Positions 1-9,794 of a DNA stretch of 64,000 nucleotides are shown piece after piece. A program made the translations under genes and the position numbers. A model generated the notes under the pieces. That model ran no database searches. It was not told the DNA's origin and was given only the letters and a program-made list of their open reading frames with translations. Each line of letters starts with the position of its first letter. The stretch's first letter is position 1. Origin of the DNA: SAR202 cluster bacterium (lineage in GTDB: Bacteria > Chloroflexota > Dehalococcoidia > UBA6926 > VFHL01); contig VFHL01000006.1 of NCBI GenBank assembly GCA_009392005.1, positions 74,671 through 138,670 of the forward strand. Direction: 5' to 3'.

Positions 1-764
1 TACGCGACGGTGACGACTGGATTTTAAACGGTGAAAATGTTTTCATTTCCGCTCATGGTGATGAAGACTTCTTCCCGGGCCCGATGCATACAGACGAAAA
101 TGCTCCTCGACATAGAAATCTTGGATACTTCGTCGTGCCAAATCCTTCCCCAGGCCTTGAAGTAAGAGAAATGGATCTTTTACCTGGTCGACGGCAAAAG
201 CACATTACGATGACGAACGTGCGCATTCCCGGCGATCACCTTATTGGTGGGGAAACACAAGGATGGCAAGTCCATGGAACTCACTTGGAAGCAGAACATG
301 GCGGTGGTGGCAGTTCACTGGGACGAGATGAACTCATTGACAATCTAACCACCTATGTGCAAGAAAAAAATACCGACGGCGCTGAAAGTGTGGATTCTGT
401 AAAGCAGAACACAACAGTTGATGCGTATTTAGAATCACATGTTGATTCCATGCTCGGTAAACGAGCATACTGGCGATACCAGGCAGGCTTGGGCAACACC
501 TATGAAGGAAACGTCCATAACGTGCATAACCGCGTTGGCGGATTGCGTAACTCTGTTCGGGTTCGTGACGTAATGGGGCCATACGCTCTGCTTAACGCAG
601 ATGATGAGCGAGCACCCCATGGCGGCATGGAGGAAGTGGATCAGCGTTCCTCAGCTGGCCAGCGGCATGCTGGTGGAAGTACCAACATTGCAAAAGTGAT
701 CCTCGCGAGACGTATCGGCATTAGCCGAACTAAAGAAAGGCCGGCTCCAACGCCAAAAGGCTAA
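1..764 (+). CDS. Acyl-CoA dehydrogenase, C-terminal part (5' end cut by window edge)
   Basis: The reading frame stays open upstream of the listed ATG at 84 to the window edge (RDGDDWILNGENVFISAHGDEDFFPGPMH...). ACAD middle-domain motif and C-terminal RDVMGPYALL. Confidence 0.85.
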   Translation, partial: RDGDDWILNGENVFISAHGDEDFFPGPMHTDENAPRHRNLGYFVVPNPSPGLEVREMDLLPGRRQKHITMTNVRIPGDHLIGGETQGWQVHGTHLEAEHGGGGSSLGRDELIDNLTTYVQEKNTDGAESVDSVKQNTTVDAYLESHVDSMLGKRAYWRYQAGLGNTYEGNVHNVHNRVGGLRNSVRVRDVMGPYALLNADDERAPHGGMEEVDQRSSAGQRHAGGSTNIAKVILARRIGISRTKERPAPTPKG

Positions 765-871
765 GAACCCGACTTTATTGATTGAGAATTAGGAGCAGGG
801 ATTCCTTGTTGAAGCCCTGCTCCTTTTGTTTTGGTCCTGCAACATTACAGAGGATTTGCTATAGAACCATC

Positions 872-2068
872 ATGGATTTTGAATACCAGGAAACAGAAAT
901 AGAAAAGCGCTTTCAAACTGAAGTGCGCAATTGGCTGATCAACCACATACCCCAAAGCATTTCTGAACAAACCACAGTCGACAATTTTGATGCTGAAATA
1001 CCAACGTATACAGAAAATGTGCGAAAAGCATTAGGCGATCAAGGATGGCTATCTCCTGCATTACAAAAAGAGATGGGAGGAGCTAATTTAGGGCCTACCC
1101 AATTACGCATATTGCGATCGGAGCTGGAGAAGTTTGGATTGGAATGGCTTGAGGAAGACTCCGCCCCAGTCATCTCATGGGCGTTAATGAATGCTGGTAC
1201 AAAAGAACAAAAAACGAAATACTTACAAGATATCGCATCAGGATCCATAACTGTTTGGTATAACTCTATACAACCAGGTGCAACTCAAGACCTTGATGCA
1301 ATTGGCATCTCAGCGACAAGAGATGGAGATGATTTCATCCTCAATGGTCTGGCAAGATTTAACGGAAACCAAGGATCACCTGATTATCTCTGGACTTTGG
1401 CCTTAACCAAACCAATCGATTCTTCTAAAGCATCAATCACCTCCTTCTTAGTCCCGTCATATCTTGAAGGGATCGCAATTCAGAATGACTCCAGCCTAGT
1501 CGCAGGCACCAACCGATACGTCAATTTCGAAAAAGTACGTGTACCTGCATTCAATCTCATAGGAAACGAAGGAGATGGATGGCATTTGTTACAAGCAGCA
1601 TTAAAATCAAACACATGGGCATTAGATAATCCTGCTGCTGAACAAGTCAATGAGCTTATTGAATATGCGTACAAAACTATTCGTAATGGCAAGTCTGCGG
1701 CCGATGAACCAGTTCTACAACAAATGCTTGTTGAAGCATTTTTGGACTGCTCAGTTGCCCGCATTCTATCTCTACGCAATCGCTGGATGATTGAAACTGG
1801 ACAACCTATCACATATCAAAACGCGCAATTATCACTCTTAACTAAGCGTGCAAGCCTAAAACTAGCACGTGTGGTACGAGATGTAATGGGAGCATATGCT
1901 CTTCTAGACGACAATGATCCACGCGCGCCTTCTAATGGAACATTTGAACGACAACAACGCCAAAGTATCACAGAACAAAATCCGATGGCGGGGCCAGATC
2001 TCCATTCCGGCATCATCGCAAAGGAGATAGGAATCACTCTAGGTCCGGAATCAGAAAATCGTGAGTGA
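872..2068 (+). CDS. Acyl-CoA dehydrogenase family protein
   Basis: ORF 782-2068; MDFEYQETEIEKRF start at 872 preferred. ACAD-like N-terminal, middle and C-terminal regions (RDVMGAYALL). Confidence 0.85.
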   Translation: MDFEYQETEIEKRFQTEVRNWLINHIPQSISEQTTVDNFDAEIPTYTENVRKALGDQGWLSPALQKEMGGANLGPTQLRILRSELEKFGLEWLEEDSAPVISWALMNAGTKEQKTKYLQDIASGSITVWYNSIQPGATQDLDAIGISATRDGDDFILNGLARFNGNQGSPDYLWTLALTKPIDSSKASITSFLVPSYLEGIAIQNDSSLVAGTNRYVNFEKVRVPAFNLIGNEGDGWHLLQAALKSNTWALDNPAAEQVNELIEYAYKTIRNGKSAADEPVLQQMLVEAFLDCSVARILSLRNRWMIETGQPITYQNAQLSLLTKRASLKLARVVRDVMGAYALLDDNDPRAPSNGTFERQQRQSITEQNPMAGPDLHSGIIAKEIGITLGPESENRE

Positions 2069-2283
2069 CTTTGTAGGCCGCTGCCCTAGCGTAGCCATTC
2101 TTGATGTTATACAATTTACTTGTAGACATAACATCCCAAGAGCTGATAACAAATAGACGGAGAGCGTTAATCAAAAATTGTTCGTGCATTAAATAATCTT
2201 TCATTCACTATTTGCCCTACTAGCACTTGTTGGGTTTTTATGATCGTTGTATCGCATAGGATTAAACTAGAGGAGGGGACATT

Positions 2284-3435
2284 ATGGATTTAGCACTTGA
2301 TGAATCCCAAGAGCTCTTAAAAAACACCGCCACTGAGTTTATGGAAACAGAGCTCCCGCGCCAACGCGTACGAGAAATTGATGACTCGGACATCGGTTAT
2401 GCTCCAGACATCTGGCAAAAAATGTGCGAATTAGGATGGGGTGGCATCTCTTTACCAGCAGAATATGGTGGAGCTGAGCGTCCATTCACCGATCTCGCAG
2501 TTTTACACGAGGTCATGGGGTATTATGCATGCGCAAGCCCACATCTCGATTCAACTGTGCTAAGCGCACAAATTATCCTTAAGGCCGGTACTGAAGAACA
2601 AAAGAAGTCATTTTTGCCATCAATTGCTTCAGGCCAGCAAATACTTGTAACGGCAATAACTGAGCCTGAATATGGTTGGGGGCCTGATTCAATACAGATG
2701 AGCGCGGACCACCAAGGTGACAAATATGTTCTTAACGGAGACAAGGTTTTTATTCCGTGGGTACAAGTAGCAGACACCCTAATCGTCGCTGCACGAACAT
2801 CTAGCAAAGGGGCACCGAAAGAAGGCATCTCTTTATTCCTGGTTGATAAAAATACTGCTGGCATAAGCACACGCCTTCACAGCGGATGGCTCGCAGACAA
2901 ACCTTGTGAAATCAACTTTGAAAATGTCGAAGTTCCCACTTCGAATCTAATTGGACCAGCGGACACAGCTTGGCCTTCGCTCGAATACTCATTAGACCGA
3001 GCAACTGCAGTCCTTTGTGCTTATATGAGTGGTGGTGCGCGGAAAGCATACGAAATGGCTCGCGATTATAGTACCGAACGTATAGCATTTGGTGTCCCCA
3101 TTGGTACCTTCCAATGGGTTCAAAGCCACGTTATTGATGCATTAACTGAAGCAGACTCACTCCAGTGGACCATGTATGAAGCGCTTTGGCAACTTGATAA
3201 CGAACGAGTGGATGCACCACAAGCAATTTCCGGTGCCAAGGCGATCGCCAGTACCGGATTCTCTAAAGCGTGTGATGCCTCTCATGATGTTCATGCTGGA
3301 GTAGGTGTTGATCTTGATTTTGGCTTGACCCACTACACAAAGCGCTCACGCACTTATCAGCAATATCTGGGTGATGCAATTTATCATAAGAAACGTGTTG
3401 CCGAACTTATGAATCTTTCTGCATCAACAGTTTGA
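2284..3435 (+). CDS. Acyl-CoA dehydrogenase family protein
   Basis: MDLALDESQELLKNTATEF...; RBS aggagggg upstream; GWGGISLPAEYGG and a C-terminal helical domain with HAGVGVDLDFGLTHYTKR. Confidence 0.9.
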   Translation: MDLALDESQELLKNTATEFMETELPRQRVREIDDSDIGYAPDIWQKMCELGWGGISLPAEYGGAERPFTDLAVLHEVMGYYACASPHLDSTVLSAQIILKAGTEEQKKSFLPSIASGQQILVTAITEPEYGWGPDSIQMSADHQGDKYVLNGDKVFIPWVQVADTLIVAARTSSKGAPKEGISLFLVDKNTAGISTRLHSGWLADKPCEINFENVEVPTSNLIGPADTAWPSLEYSLDRATAVLCAYMSGGARKAYEMARDYSTERIAFGVPIGTFQWVQSHVIDALTEADSLQWTMYEALWQLDNERVDAPQAISGAKAIASTGFSKACDASHDVHAGVGVDLDFGLTHYTKRSRTYQQYLGDAIYHKKRVAELMNLSASTV

Positions 3436-3571
3436 TCGAAAAATACAACTCACAAGACAAGGGGACTGCGATGGGGACCCGAATGGAAGAAAAAGCCGCC
3501 ATCGTCAACCATCACGCGAAGTTGTGGTTTCAGAAAAAGGATGAGACGATGGAACAACTCGTTCAATTCGT

Positions 3572-3647
3572 GCCCCTGTAGCTCAGATGGATAGAGCAGC
3601 GGTTTCCTAAACCGCAGGCCTGGGTTCGAGTCCCGGCAGGGGTACCA
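3572..3647 (+). tRNA. tRNA-Arg (anticodon CCT), CCA encoded
   Basis: Cloverleaf by eye: acceptor GCCCCTG/CAGGGGT, anticodon arm GCGGT-TTCCTAA-ACCGC, T-arm GGTTCGAGTCC, 3' ACCA. Confidence 0.95.
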
Positions 3648-3680
3648 AATTAGGCCCTACCACTTACTAAGGAGAACCCC

Positions 3681-4463
3681 ATGCCATATTTGGATGCTGA
3701 AGAAACCAAAATATATTACGAAGAGCATGGAAATGGGGAGCCCATCGTGTTCGCGCATGGAGCAGGAGGAAACCATTTAAGTTGGTGGCAACAAATCCCT
3801 CATTTCGCGAAGAATTACCGCTGCATAACATATGATCATCGGTCGTTTGGCAATAGTACCTACGAAAGTGGCGATCAGCGAACGCTATTCCCCCACGATC
3901 TTGAAGCACTTTTAAACCATTTAAACATTGATCGCGCATTTCTGGTTGCACAATCAATGGGCGGATTTTCATGTCTGCCATTCGCTGTAAAGCATCCTGA
4001 ACGCGTCATCAAATTAGTAATGGCCGACACATTCGGTGGAATCGGAGAAAAGAAGCTATTAGATGGGATTCGTGAGTTCCGTAAGAACAATATTGATCCT
4101 CTTACAAAAAAGGAGATCCGTCGTCCGCTCGGATCAAAATTTCTGGAGCAAAATGAAAGTGGCGCTTTTCTCTATCAAGAAATAAGCGCGTTAAACCCAC
4201 CGCGAGACCCTTTATTGGTGCGAATACCAGAAGCGGGAGACGGGATAATGGCGGAAGATTTAGCGAAATTTGGCGTACCCACCTTGTATATCGTAGGTGA
4301 AGAGGATGCATTAGTTCCACCAAACCTTATTGATATCGCACATCAAATGACACCTGGATCGAAACTTGAAATTGTACCTGATGCTGGTCATTCCGTGTAC
4401 TTCGAAAAACCAGAACAGTTCAATTCTATCGTTAGCGGATTTTTCCAACAAAATTACCCGTAG
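3681..4463 (+). CDS. Alpha/beta hydrolase
   Basis: FAHGAGGNHLSWW oxyanion region, VAQSMGG nucleophile elbow, GEEDALVP, DAGHSVYFEKP. Confidence 0.9.
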   Translation: MPYLDAEETKIYYEEHGNGEPIVFAHGAGGNHLSWWQQIPHFAKNYRCITYDHRSFGNSTYESGDQRTLFPHDLEALLNHLNIDRAFLVAQSMGGFSCLPFAVKHPERVIKLVMADTFGGIGEKKLLDGIREFRKNNIDPLTKKEIRRPLGSKFLEQNESGAFLYQEISALNPPRDPLLVRIPEAGDGIMAEDLAKFGVPTLYIVGEEDALVPPNLIDIAHQMTPGSKLEIVPDAGHSVYFEKPEQFNSIVSGFFQQNYP

Positions 4464-4640
4464 AAGATTTTAAAGAAAACGCCATAACATAAATTGCACA
4501 CTATCAGCAATAAATATGTACTGAATCAGTTGATCTATGATGGTTCTTGGGGAATCTAAAAACTCATTATGGAACCTTTGAGCGCTTCTGAGATGGTATT
4601 GGTGTAGTACAATGAGTCGCATTCGAATAGGAGGGGCGCC

Positions 4641-7034
4641 GTGCTAGGGGCACTCGAGGATCTCAAGGTTATTGAATTACGACAGGGTATCGGAGCTGCA
4701 TACTGCGGAATGCTGTTGGGCGACCTTGGAGCTGAGGTTATCATTGTTGACGATACCAAAACAGCTACCGATCCAGACCCCCCTCCCTATGCACGCCTAT
4801 ATTTAGACCGCAATAAATCATCAATCGTGTTGGATCTTGAGAATGACACAGGGCGAAATCAATTAAATGCATTGATTCATGAAGCCGATGTAGTGTTAGA
4901 CGAACTATTCTCAGAAACCCAGGAACGATGGCAACTAAATCCCATTGAATTGCATGAGTCTTACCCAGCTTTAATCTATGCCACCATCACACCATTCGGA
5001 CGCACTGGACCTGAAGCAAAACGCCCAGGAACTGATATGACTGTTCAAGCGCGGACCGGGTACATGAGTATTACTGGCTTTCCAGATGATTTGTTTACGC
5101 GATCAGGTACATCTCTATCTGAGTACTATACTGGAATTGCAACTGGGGTTGGCGTATTGGCAGCCTTACGATACCGTGATAAAACTGGCGACGGCCAAAT
5201 TGTTGACATGGCACTACATGACACCCTCCTAACAGCAATGGAAGCCGCTCCTGACGACTATTTTCGTATGGGAGAAGAACGTCCCCGAACCGGCAATATG
5301 AACCCAGCAATTCCTGGGTACGGTTTCAGCAAGGCTTCAGATGGTTATGTATCAACTGCTACACCAGGATTCAATATCTGGCCAAAATTTTGTGCAGCAA
5401 TTGGTCGACCGGATTTAACCGAACGACCTCAATTCAAATCACAAGAGGAGCAAGAAGCATGGGGCGCAATCGCCCTCGAAGCAATCAACGATTACTGTAG
5501 TAACAAAACACGAGCTGAGATTGTCAAAGATCTCGTAGCCCATGAAGTCCCAGCCGCATCAGTAAATACGATTGGGGAAGCGGTACAGGATCCCGTTCTA
5601 CGCGACCGCGACATGCTAGTTGATATTGATCATGCTGAAAAAGGGAAGATCACCATTACTGGAAGTCCACTCCATCTGTCGGAGACACCCGGGCAAGTAC
5701 GCAGAGCAGCTCCTGTAATTGGGCAAGACACGGAGACCGTTTTGGGTCGATTGCGTTCGCCTGGTGAATCAAAGGGCCTACGAGGAAACAAAATTGAAAA
5801 GAAGGCAAAACCAAAAGGAATTAACGCTTTAGAAGGAATTCGGGTCCTTGATCTGGGAACTGTCATTGCTGGACCATACAACACAAGTCATCTCGCCGAT
5901 CTTGGGGCCGACGTTATCAAAGTTGAAGAACACATAGCTGCTGAGCGGCGAAATTTACCCGGAGGGGGCATTAGATTCTCTCCTGCTGATACGCCACCCG
6001 TCGGCGTGTATCGAGACCGAAACAAAAAAGCCTTAAGTCTCAATCTTCGAAATCCTGAAAGTGTTGCAATCTTAAAAGAGTTAGTGAAGGGCGCCGATGT
6101 CGTAACAGAGAATTTTTCTCCCGGAACAATGGAACGTTTGGGAATAAGCTATGAAGATCTCAAGGAAATCAATCCGACCATAATTTATGCCTCTGTGAGT
6201 TCCTTCGGCCAAACAGGTGCCTTCAGACATCAACGTGGGTACGATATCTTGGCACAAGCTCGCACAGGATACGCGAGCGTAACCGGCTTTCCCAAAAATC
6301 CTCCCACAAGATCTGGCAACTCAATTACCGACTATTATGCAGGCCTGTTAAGCTCGTTTAGCATCCTCGCGGCTCTAGACTATCGCGATCGAACAGGAAA
6401 TGGACAAACAATAGATATTGCTCTCTTTGAAGCGCTATTCATGAATCTTGAAGGCTATGCAGAACATGCAATGAACGATGATCTCATTCTCACCCGCCAA
6501 GGAAATGAATCACTCACCCATGGTCCAGCATGTGCAGCTTATGAGGCTAATGATCAAAGATTGATCGCGATCGACGTGCATCGCGATGAATGGTGGGTAT
6601 CTTTTTGCAAAGCAATTGATTCTCCTGAGTATGTAACTGATCCACGTACATCAAATTATGCAAATCGCAAACAAAATTCTGAGTTTGTACGAACTATTAT
6701 TTCCAATTGGATCGCTGCAAACTCTTCTGAAGATGCTGAGAGGGAATTAACCAAGTATGGGATTCCTGTATCATTAGTTTTAACAGTCTCAGAAATGGTG
6801 GATCTCCCACAAGTACAAGCACGTGGTGTTTATGCCACCGTAGACCACCCACTAGCGGGGCCCGTTTTGATCACAGGCACAGCGTTCGGTGGGCTATCAC
6901 GCACCCCGGGCAGGGTTTTCGCTCATCCGCCAATGGCAAATGAGCACGGACCTGAAGTCCTTAGAACATTTCTGGGCTACAGCGATGAAAAAATTAAAGA
7001 ACTAGAAGAAAGTGGTGTCTTCACCTCCGAGTAA
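4641..7034 (+). CDS. CaiB/BaiF (class III) CoA-transferase, two tandem fused domains
   Basis: 797 aa. Two full repeats, one from LEDLKVIELRQGIGAAYCGMLLGDLGAEVI and one from LEGIRVLDLGTVIAGPYNTSHLADLGADVIKVE. GTG start with RBS aggagggg. Confidence 0.92.
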   Translation: MLGALEDLKVIELRQGIGAAYCGMLLGDLGAEVIIVDDTKTATDPDPPPYARLYLDRNKSSIVLDLENDTGRNQLNALIHEADVVLDELFSETQERWQLNPIELHESYPALIYATITPFGRTGPEAKRPGTDMTVQARTGYMSITGFPDDLFTRSGTSLSEYYTGIATGVGVLAALRYRDKTGDGQIVDMALHDTLLTAMEAAPDDYFRMGEERPRTGNMNPAIPGYGFSKASDGYVSTATPGFNIWPKFCAAIGRPDLTERPQFKSQEEQEAWGAIALEAINDYCSNKTRAEIVKDLVAHEVPAASVNTIGEAVQDPVLRDRDMLVDIDHAEKGKITITGSPLHLSETPGQVRRAAPVIGQDTETVLGRLRSPGESKGLRGNKIEKKAKPKGINALEGIRVLDLGTVIAGPYNTSHLADLGADVIKVEEHIAAERRNLPGGGIRFSPADTPPVGVYRDRNKKALSLNLRNPESVAILKELVKGADVVTENFSPGTMERLGISYEDLKEINPTIIYASVSSFGQTGAFRHQRGYDILAQARTGYASVTGFPKNPPTRSGNSITDYYAGLLSSFSILAALDYRDRTGNGQTIDIALFEALFMNLEGYAEHAMNDDLILTRQGNESLTHGPACAAYEANDQRLIAIDVHRDEWWVSFCKAIDSPEYVTDPRTSNYANRKQNSEFVRTIISNWIAANSSEDAERELTKYGIPVSLVLTVSEMVDLPQVQARGVYATVDHPLAGPVLITGTAFGGLSRTPGRVFAHPPMANEHGPEVLRTFLGYSDEKIKELEESGVFTSE

Positions 7035-7130
7035 GGCTCCAATCCGAATATCGATTTGGGCAATATAGAAATACTCAGAGAGAAAATTATTCAGGATGAT
7101 CACCATTGTATTCAAAGATAGGAGCAAAAT

Positions 7131-7991
7131 ATGGCTACGGGACTGGTTGTTGTTAAACAATATGAACGGATGATCAAATTTCGTCTTGGAAAATTCGTCG
7201 GACCGATCAAAGACGGTGGATTGCATTTTCTCATACCCGTTCTTGAATCAGGAATCGTTATAGATACACGGGAGATCCCCGAACGAGTCCCAACCCAACA
7301 ATACATCACCGTAGACAATGTGGTCGTTAATATGGATTTCGTCTTGTATTATCGAGTCATACCAGAACTCGCTGATCGCGCAGTTTTGGAGGTCGTTGAA
7401 CCTGGTGCGGCAGTACGAAATCTCGCAATGGCAGAGCTTAGGTCAATCATTGGGAACGTAAGCCTAGCAGAAGCATTATCGGAACGCGAACGTATTCAAG
7501 GTCAACTGCAGGCAGCATTAGATGAAAATACTGAGCGTTGGGGAATCAAAGTCCAAGGCGTTGCAATCAACGAAATTGACCCTCCTGAAGGGGTTAAAGC
7601 TGCGATGGAGCGTGAGAAGTCAGCCGCAGCAATAAAAACAGCTGAAATCACTGAATCAGAAGGACAAAGGCAAGCCCAAATCAACCGAGCCGAGGGTGAA
7701 AAACAGGCTGCTATTTTGTCCGCAGAAGGCGAGCGACAGTCTGCTATTTTAACCGCTGAGGGAACGCGAGAAGCCGCTATCTTAAATGCAGCTGGTTACG
7801 CAAACGCATTAGACCAAGTAAACACTATCGCACAGGATGCGGACGCGCGAACAATGAGCCTACAATATTTCGACACTTTAAAGGAATTAGGCGAAGGATC
7901 AGCGACTAAATTCATCTTCCCCTTGGAATTTACTAGTATGATTCAATCATTCCTTAACGGGTCGAATAATAGTGAGAACAACGATATATAG
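7131..7991 (+). CDS. SPFH/Band 7 (stomatin/slipin-like) protein
   Basis: RLGKFVGPIKDGGLHFLIPV...VDTREIPERVPTQQYITVDNV; C-terminal repetitive AEGEKQAAILSAEGERQSAILTAEGTREAAILNAAG coiled region. Confidence 0.9.
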   Translation: MATGLVVVKQYERMIKFRLGKFVGPIKDGGLHFLIPVLESGIVIDTREIPERVPTQQYITVDNVVVNMDFVLYYRVIPELADRAVLEVVEPGAAVRNLAMAELRSIIGNVSLAEALSERERIQGQLQAALDENTERWGIKVQGVAINEIDPPEGVKAAMEREKSAAAIKTAEITESEGQRQAQINRAEGEKQAAILSAEGERQSAILTAEGTREAAILNAAGYANALDQVNTIAQDADARTMSLQYFDTLKELGEGSATKFIFPLEFTSMIQSFLNGSNNSENNDI

Positions 7992-8000
7992 AATTCATTC

Positions 8001-9239
8001 ATGAACAACCCAGTGGAGGAACCTCTACCGAATGCCGGCGTGTCACGCACATTCCAAGCATTAATTCATCCAACTTACAGGCGATTGTGGGTTGCCGGAT
8101 GGCTTTGGTACAGCAACCTTTGGATTGAATTCATTGTTCTACCATGGTTGATGCTTGACCTAACAAATTCCCCAATGCAAGTTGCCCTTGTTGGCGTTAC
8201 TCGCATGGCACCAATGTTTTTCTTTGGAGTATTGGGGGGCAGCCTATCCGACCGATTCCCCAAACACCATGTTTTATTCACCCTCCAATGTTTCAACATA
8301 TTGGTCACCCTAACGATGACGTTAATCCTTATATCGGGGATCATCCGCCCATGGCATATTTTTCTAGTCGCATTCTTAATGGGAACTTCTTGGACTATTG
8401 ATTTTTCTGCACGACGTTCATATTTTGCCGAGATGTTACCACCGAATCGACTTACGAATGCAATCTCACTAGATGCTGCAGCCATGACAGGAAGCGGTAT
8501 TTTGGGATCAATCCTTGGTGGAACATTGATCACTCTAACTGGTTATCACGGCGCGTATATTTTCATGCTCATACTATTCCTCATTGGATTCACCCTGCTA
8601 TTCCCAGTCCCGAGTCGACAAACCAGTGCACCCAGACCAGCTCTCGCCAATCCTCTTACGCAAATTGCAGAAGCTTTCCAATTAATCAGGACAAATCGAG
8701 CAGTATGGGCGGCATTCAGTGTTACAGTTGCTATGAATTTCTTCGGATTTCCCTATTTCCAAATGGTTCCTGTAATCGCACGAGATGTCCTTGATGTCAA
8801 CGCGTTTTTATTTAGTATTTTAAGTGCGGCCGCAGGGACCGGATCATTCATTGGCTCAATGGTGATTGCAACACGGGGGTCACGCAGACAAGGATCACTA
8901 TATTCTGTCGGTTCGATCATCATGCTCGTCTCTGTTTTTGCTTTTGCATTTTCAAATTTATATGGCTTATCAGTACTCCTGCTTTTTATCGCAGGTCTCG
9001 GGATGGCTGGATTTGCTACGATGCAACCAGTCCTCATGCTTCAAGCAACTCCACCAGAGCTGAGTGGTCGTGCCATGGGCATTATTGCGATCGGAATCGG
9101 AGCAAGCCCATTGGGCATGTTCGTGGTCGGACTTCTGGCAGAATTTTTCGGGGCACCAACAGCCATCGCAATCAGTACTGGCGTCGGAATTATTGTATTG
9201 TTTGGATTAAGAATACAGCTGGAACAGTTGCGCGACTAA
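8001..9239 (+). CDS. MFS transporter
   Basis: Multiple hydrophobic helices; MFS signature GGSLSDRFPKHHVL. Confidence 0.88.
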   Translation: MNNPVEEPLPNAGVSRTFQALIHPTYRRLWVAGWLWYSNLWIEFIVLPWLMLDLTNSPMQVALVGVTRMAPMFFFGVLGGSLSDRFPKHHVLFTLQCFNILVTLTMTLILISGIIRPWHIFLVAFLMGTSWTIDFSARRSYFAEMLPPNRLTNAISLDAAAMTGSGILGSILGGTLITLTGYHGAYIFMLILFLIGFTLLFPVPSRQTSAPRPALANPLTQIAEAFQLIRTNRAVWAAFSVTVAMNFFGFPYFQMVPVIARDVLDVNAFLFSILSAAAGTGSFIGSMVIATRGSRRQGSLYSVGSIIMLVSVFAFAFSNLYGLSVLLLFIAGLGMAGFATMQPVLMLQATPPELSGRAMGIIAIGIGASPLGMFVVGLLAEFFGAPTAIAISTGVGIIVLFGLRIQLEQLRD

Positions 9240-9369
9240 GAAATCTATTACTCGCACTCAATGTATATGCTTTTAAGATTCCTATAGATTTTAACTAACC
9301 AAACCCGTGTGTAATAATTGTTATGCGAAATGATGTTGTTAGTTGACCAAAAAATATAAGGAGGATACG

Positions 9370-9711
9370 ATGGCAACATACGTTGGATATTTTCGACCAA
9401 ACCCGAACTACTCAGCATACAGAGATGAAATGTTCATCACAGGTGAATGGGAACCTGCTGCTGGCTCTCAACCCGACAGTAAAATGGCAGACAAAGTTCG
9501 GGGATTCCCCGACTTCCTTGAATCAATTGGAGTGAAATTCCTTGGTTCCTATGTACCAGTAGGACTGCCTCCTAACAATCCAGAAAACCCGCCCGGATTT
9601 TCCATTATAGAAACCGATGACGACTCGAAGTTAATACAAATTATTACCTATTATGCACCATTTCTGGACTACTCGTTCTATCGATACAACGCACCCAATC
9701 GACCCCAATAG
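9370..9711 (+). CDS. Hypothetical protein
   Basis: RBS aaggagg then ATG at 9370 (MATYVGYFRPNPNYSAYRDEM...); 113 aa, no family recognised with confidence. Confidence 0.75.
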   Translation: MATYVGYFRPNPNYSAYRDEMFITGEWEPAAGSQPDSKMADKVRGFPDFLESIGVKFLGSYVPVGLPPNNPENPPGFSIIETDDDSKLIQIITYYAPFLDYSFYRYNAPNRPQ

Positions 9712-9739
9712 CGGACATATAGTATTCGGATAAGAATCT

Positions 9740-9782
9740 GGGCAAGAGGCCAGGCTTTAGGAATTGGTTTCTTGCCCTTCTT
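9740..9782 (+). terminator. Candidate terminator hairpin
   Basis: Inverted repeat GGGCAAGA (9740-9747)/TCTTGCCC (9770-9777), extendable inward by ggcc/ggtt pairing, followed by ttctt. Confidence 0.5.
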
Positions 9783-9794
9783 GATACCATAAAT

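Noticed and set aside
7675-7800. Repetitive DNA in the SPFH gene as a tandem-repeat locus
   Set aside because: It is the normal degenerate Ala/Glu-rich coiled-coil repeat of SPFH proteins, not a nucleotide-level repeat array.
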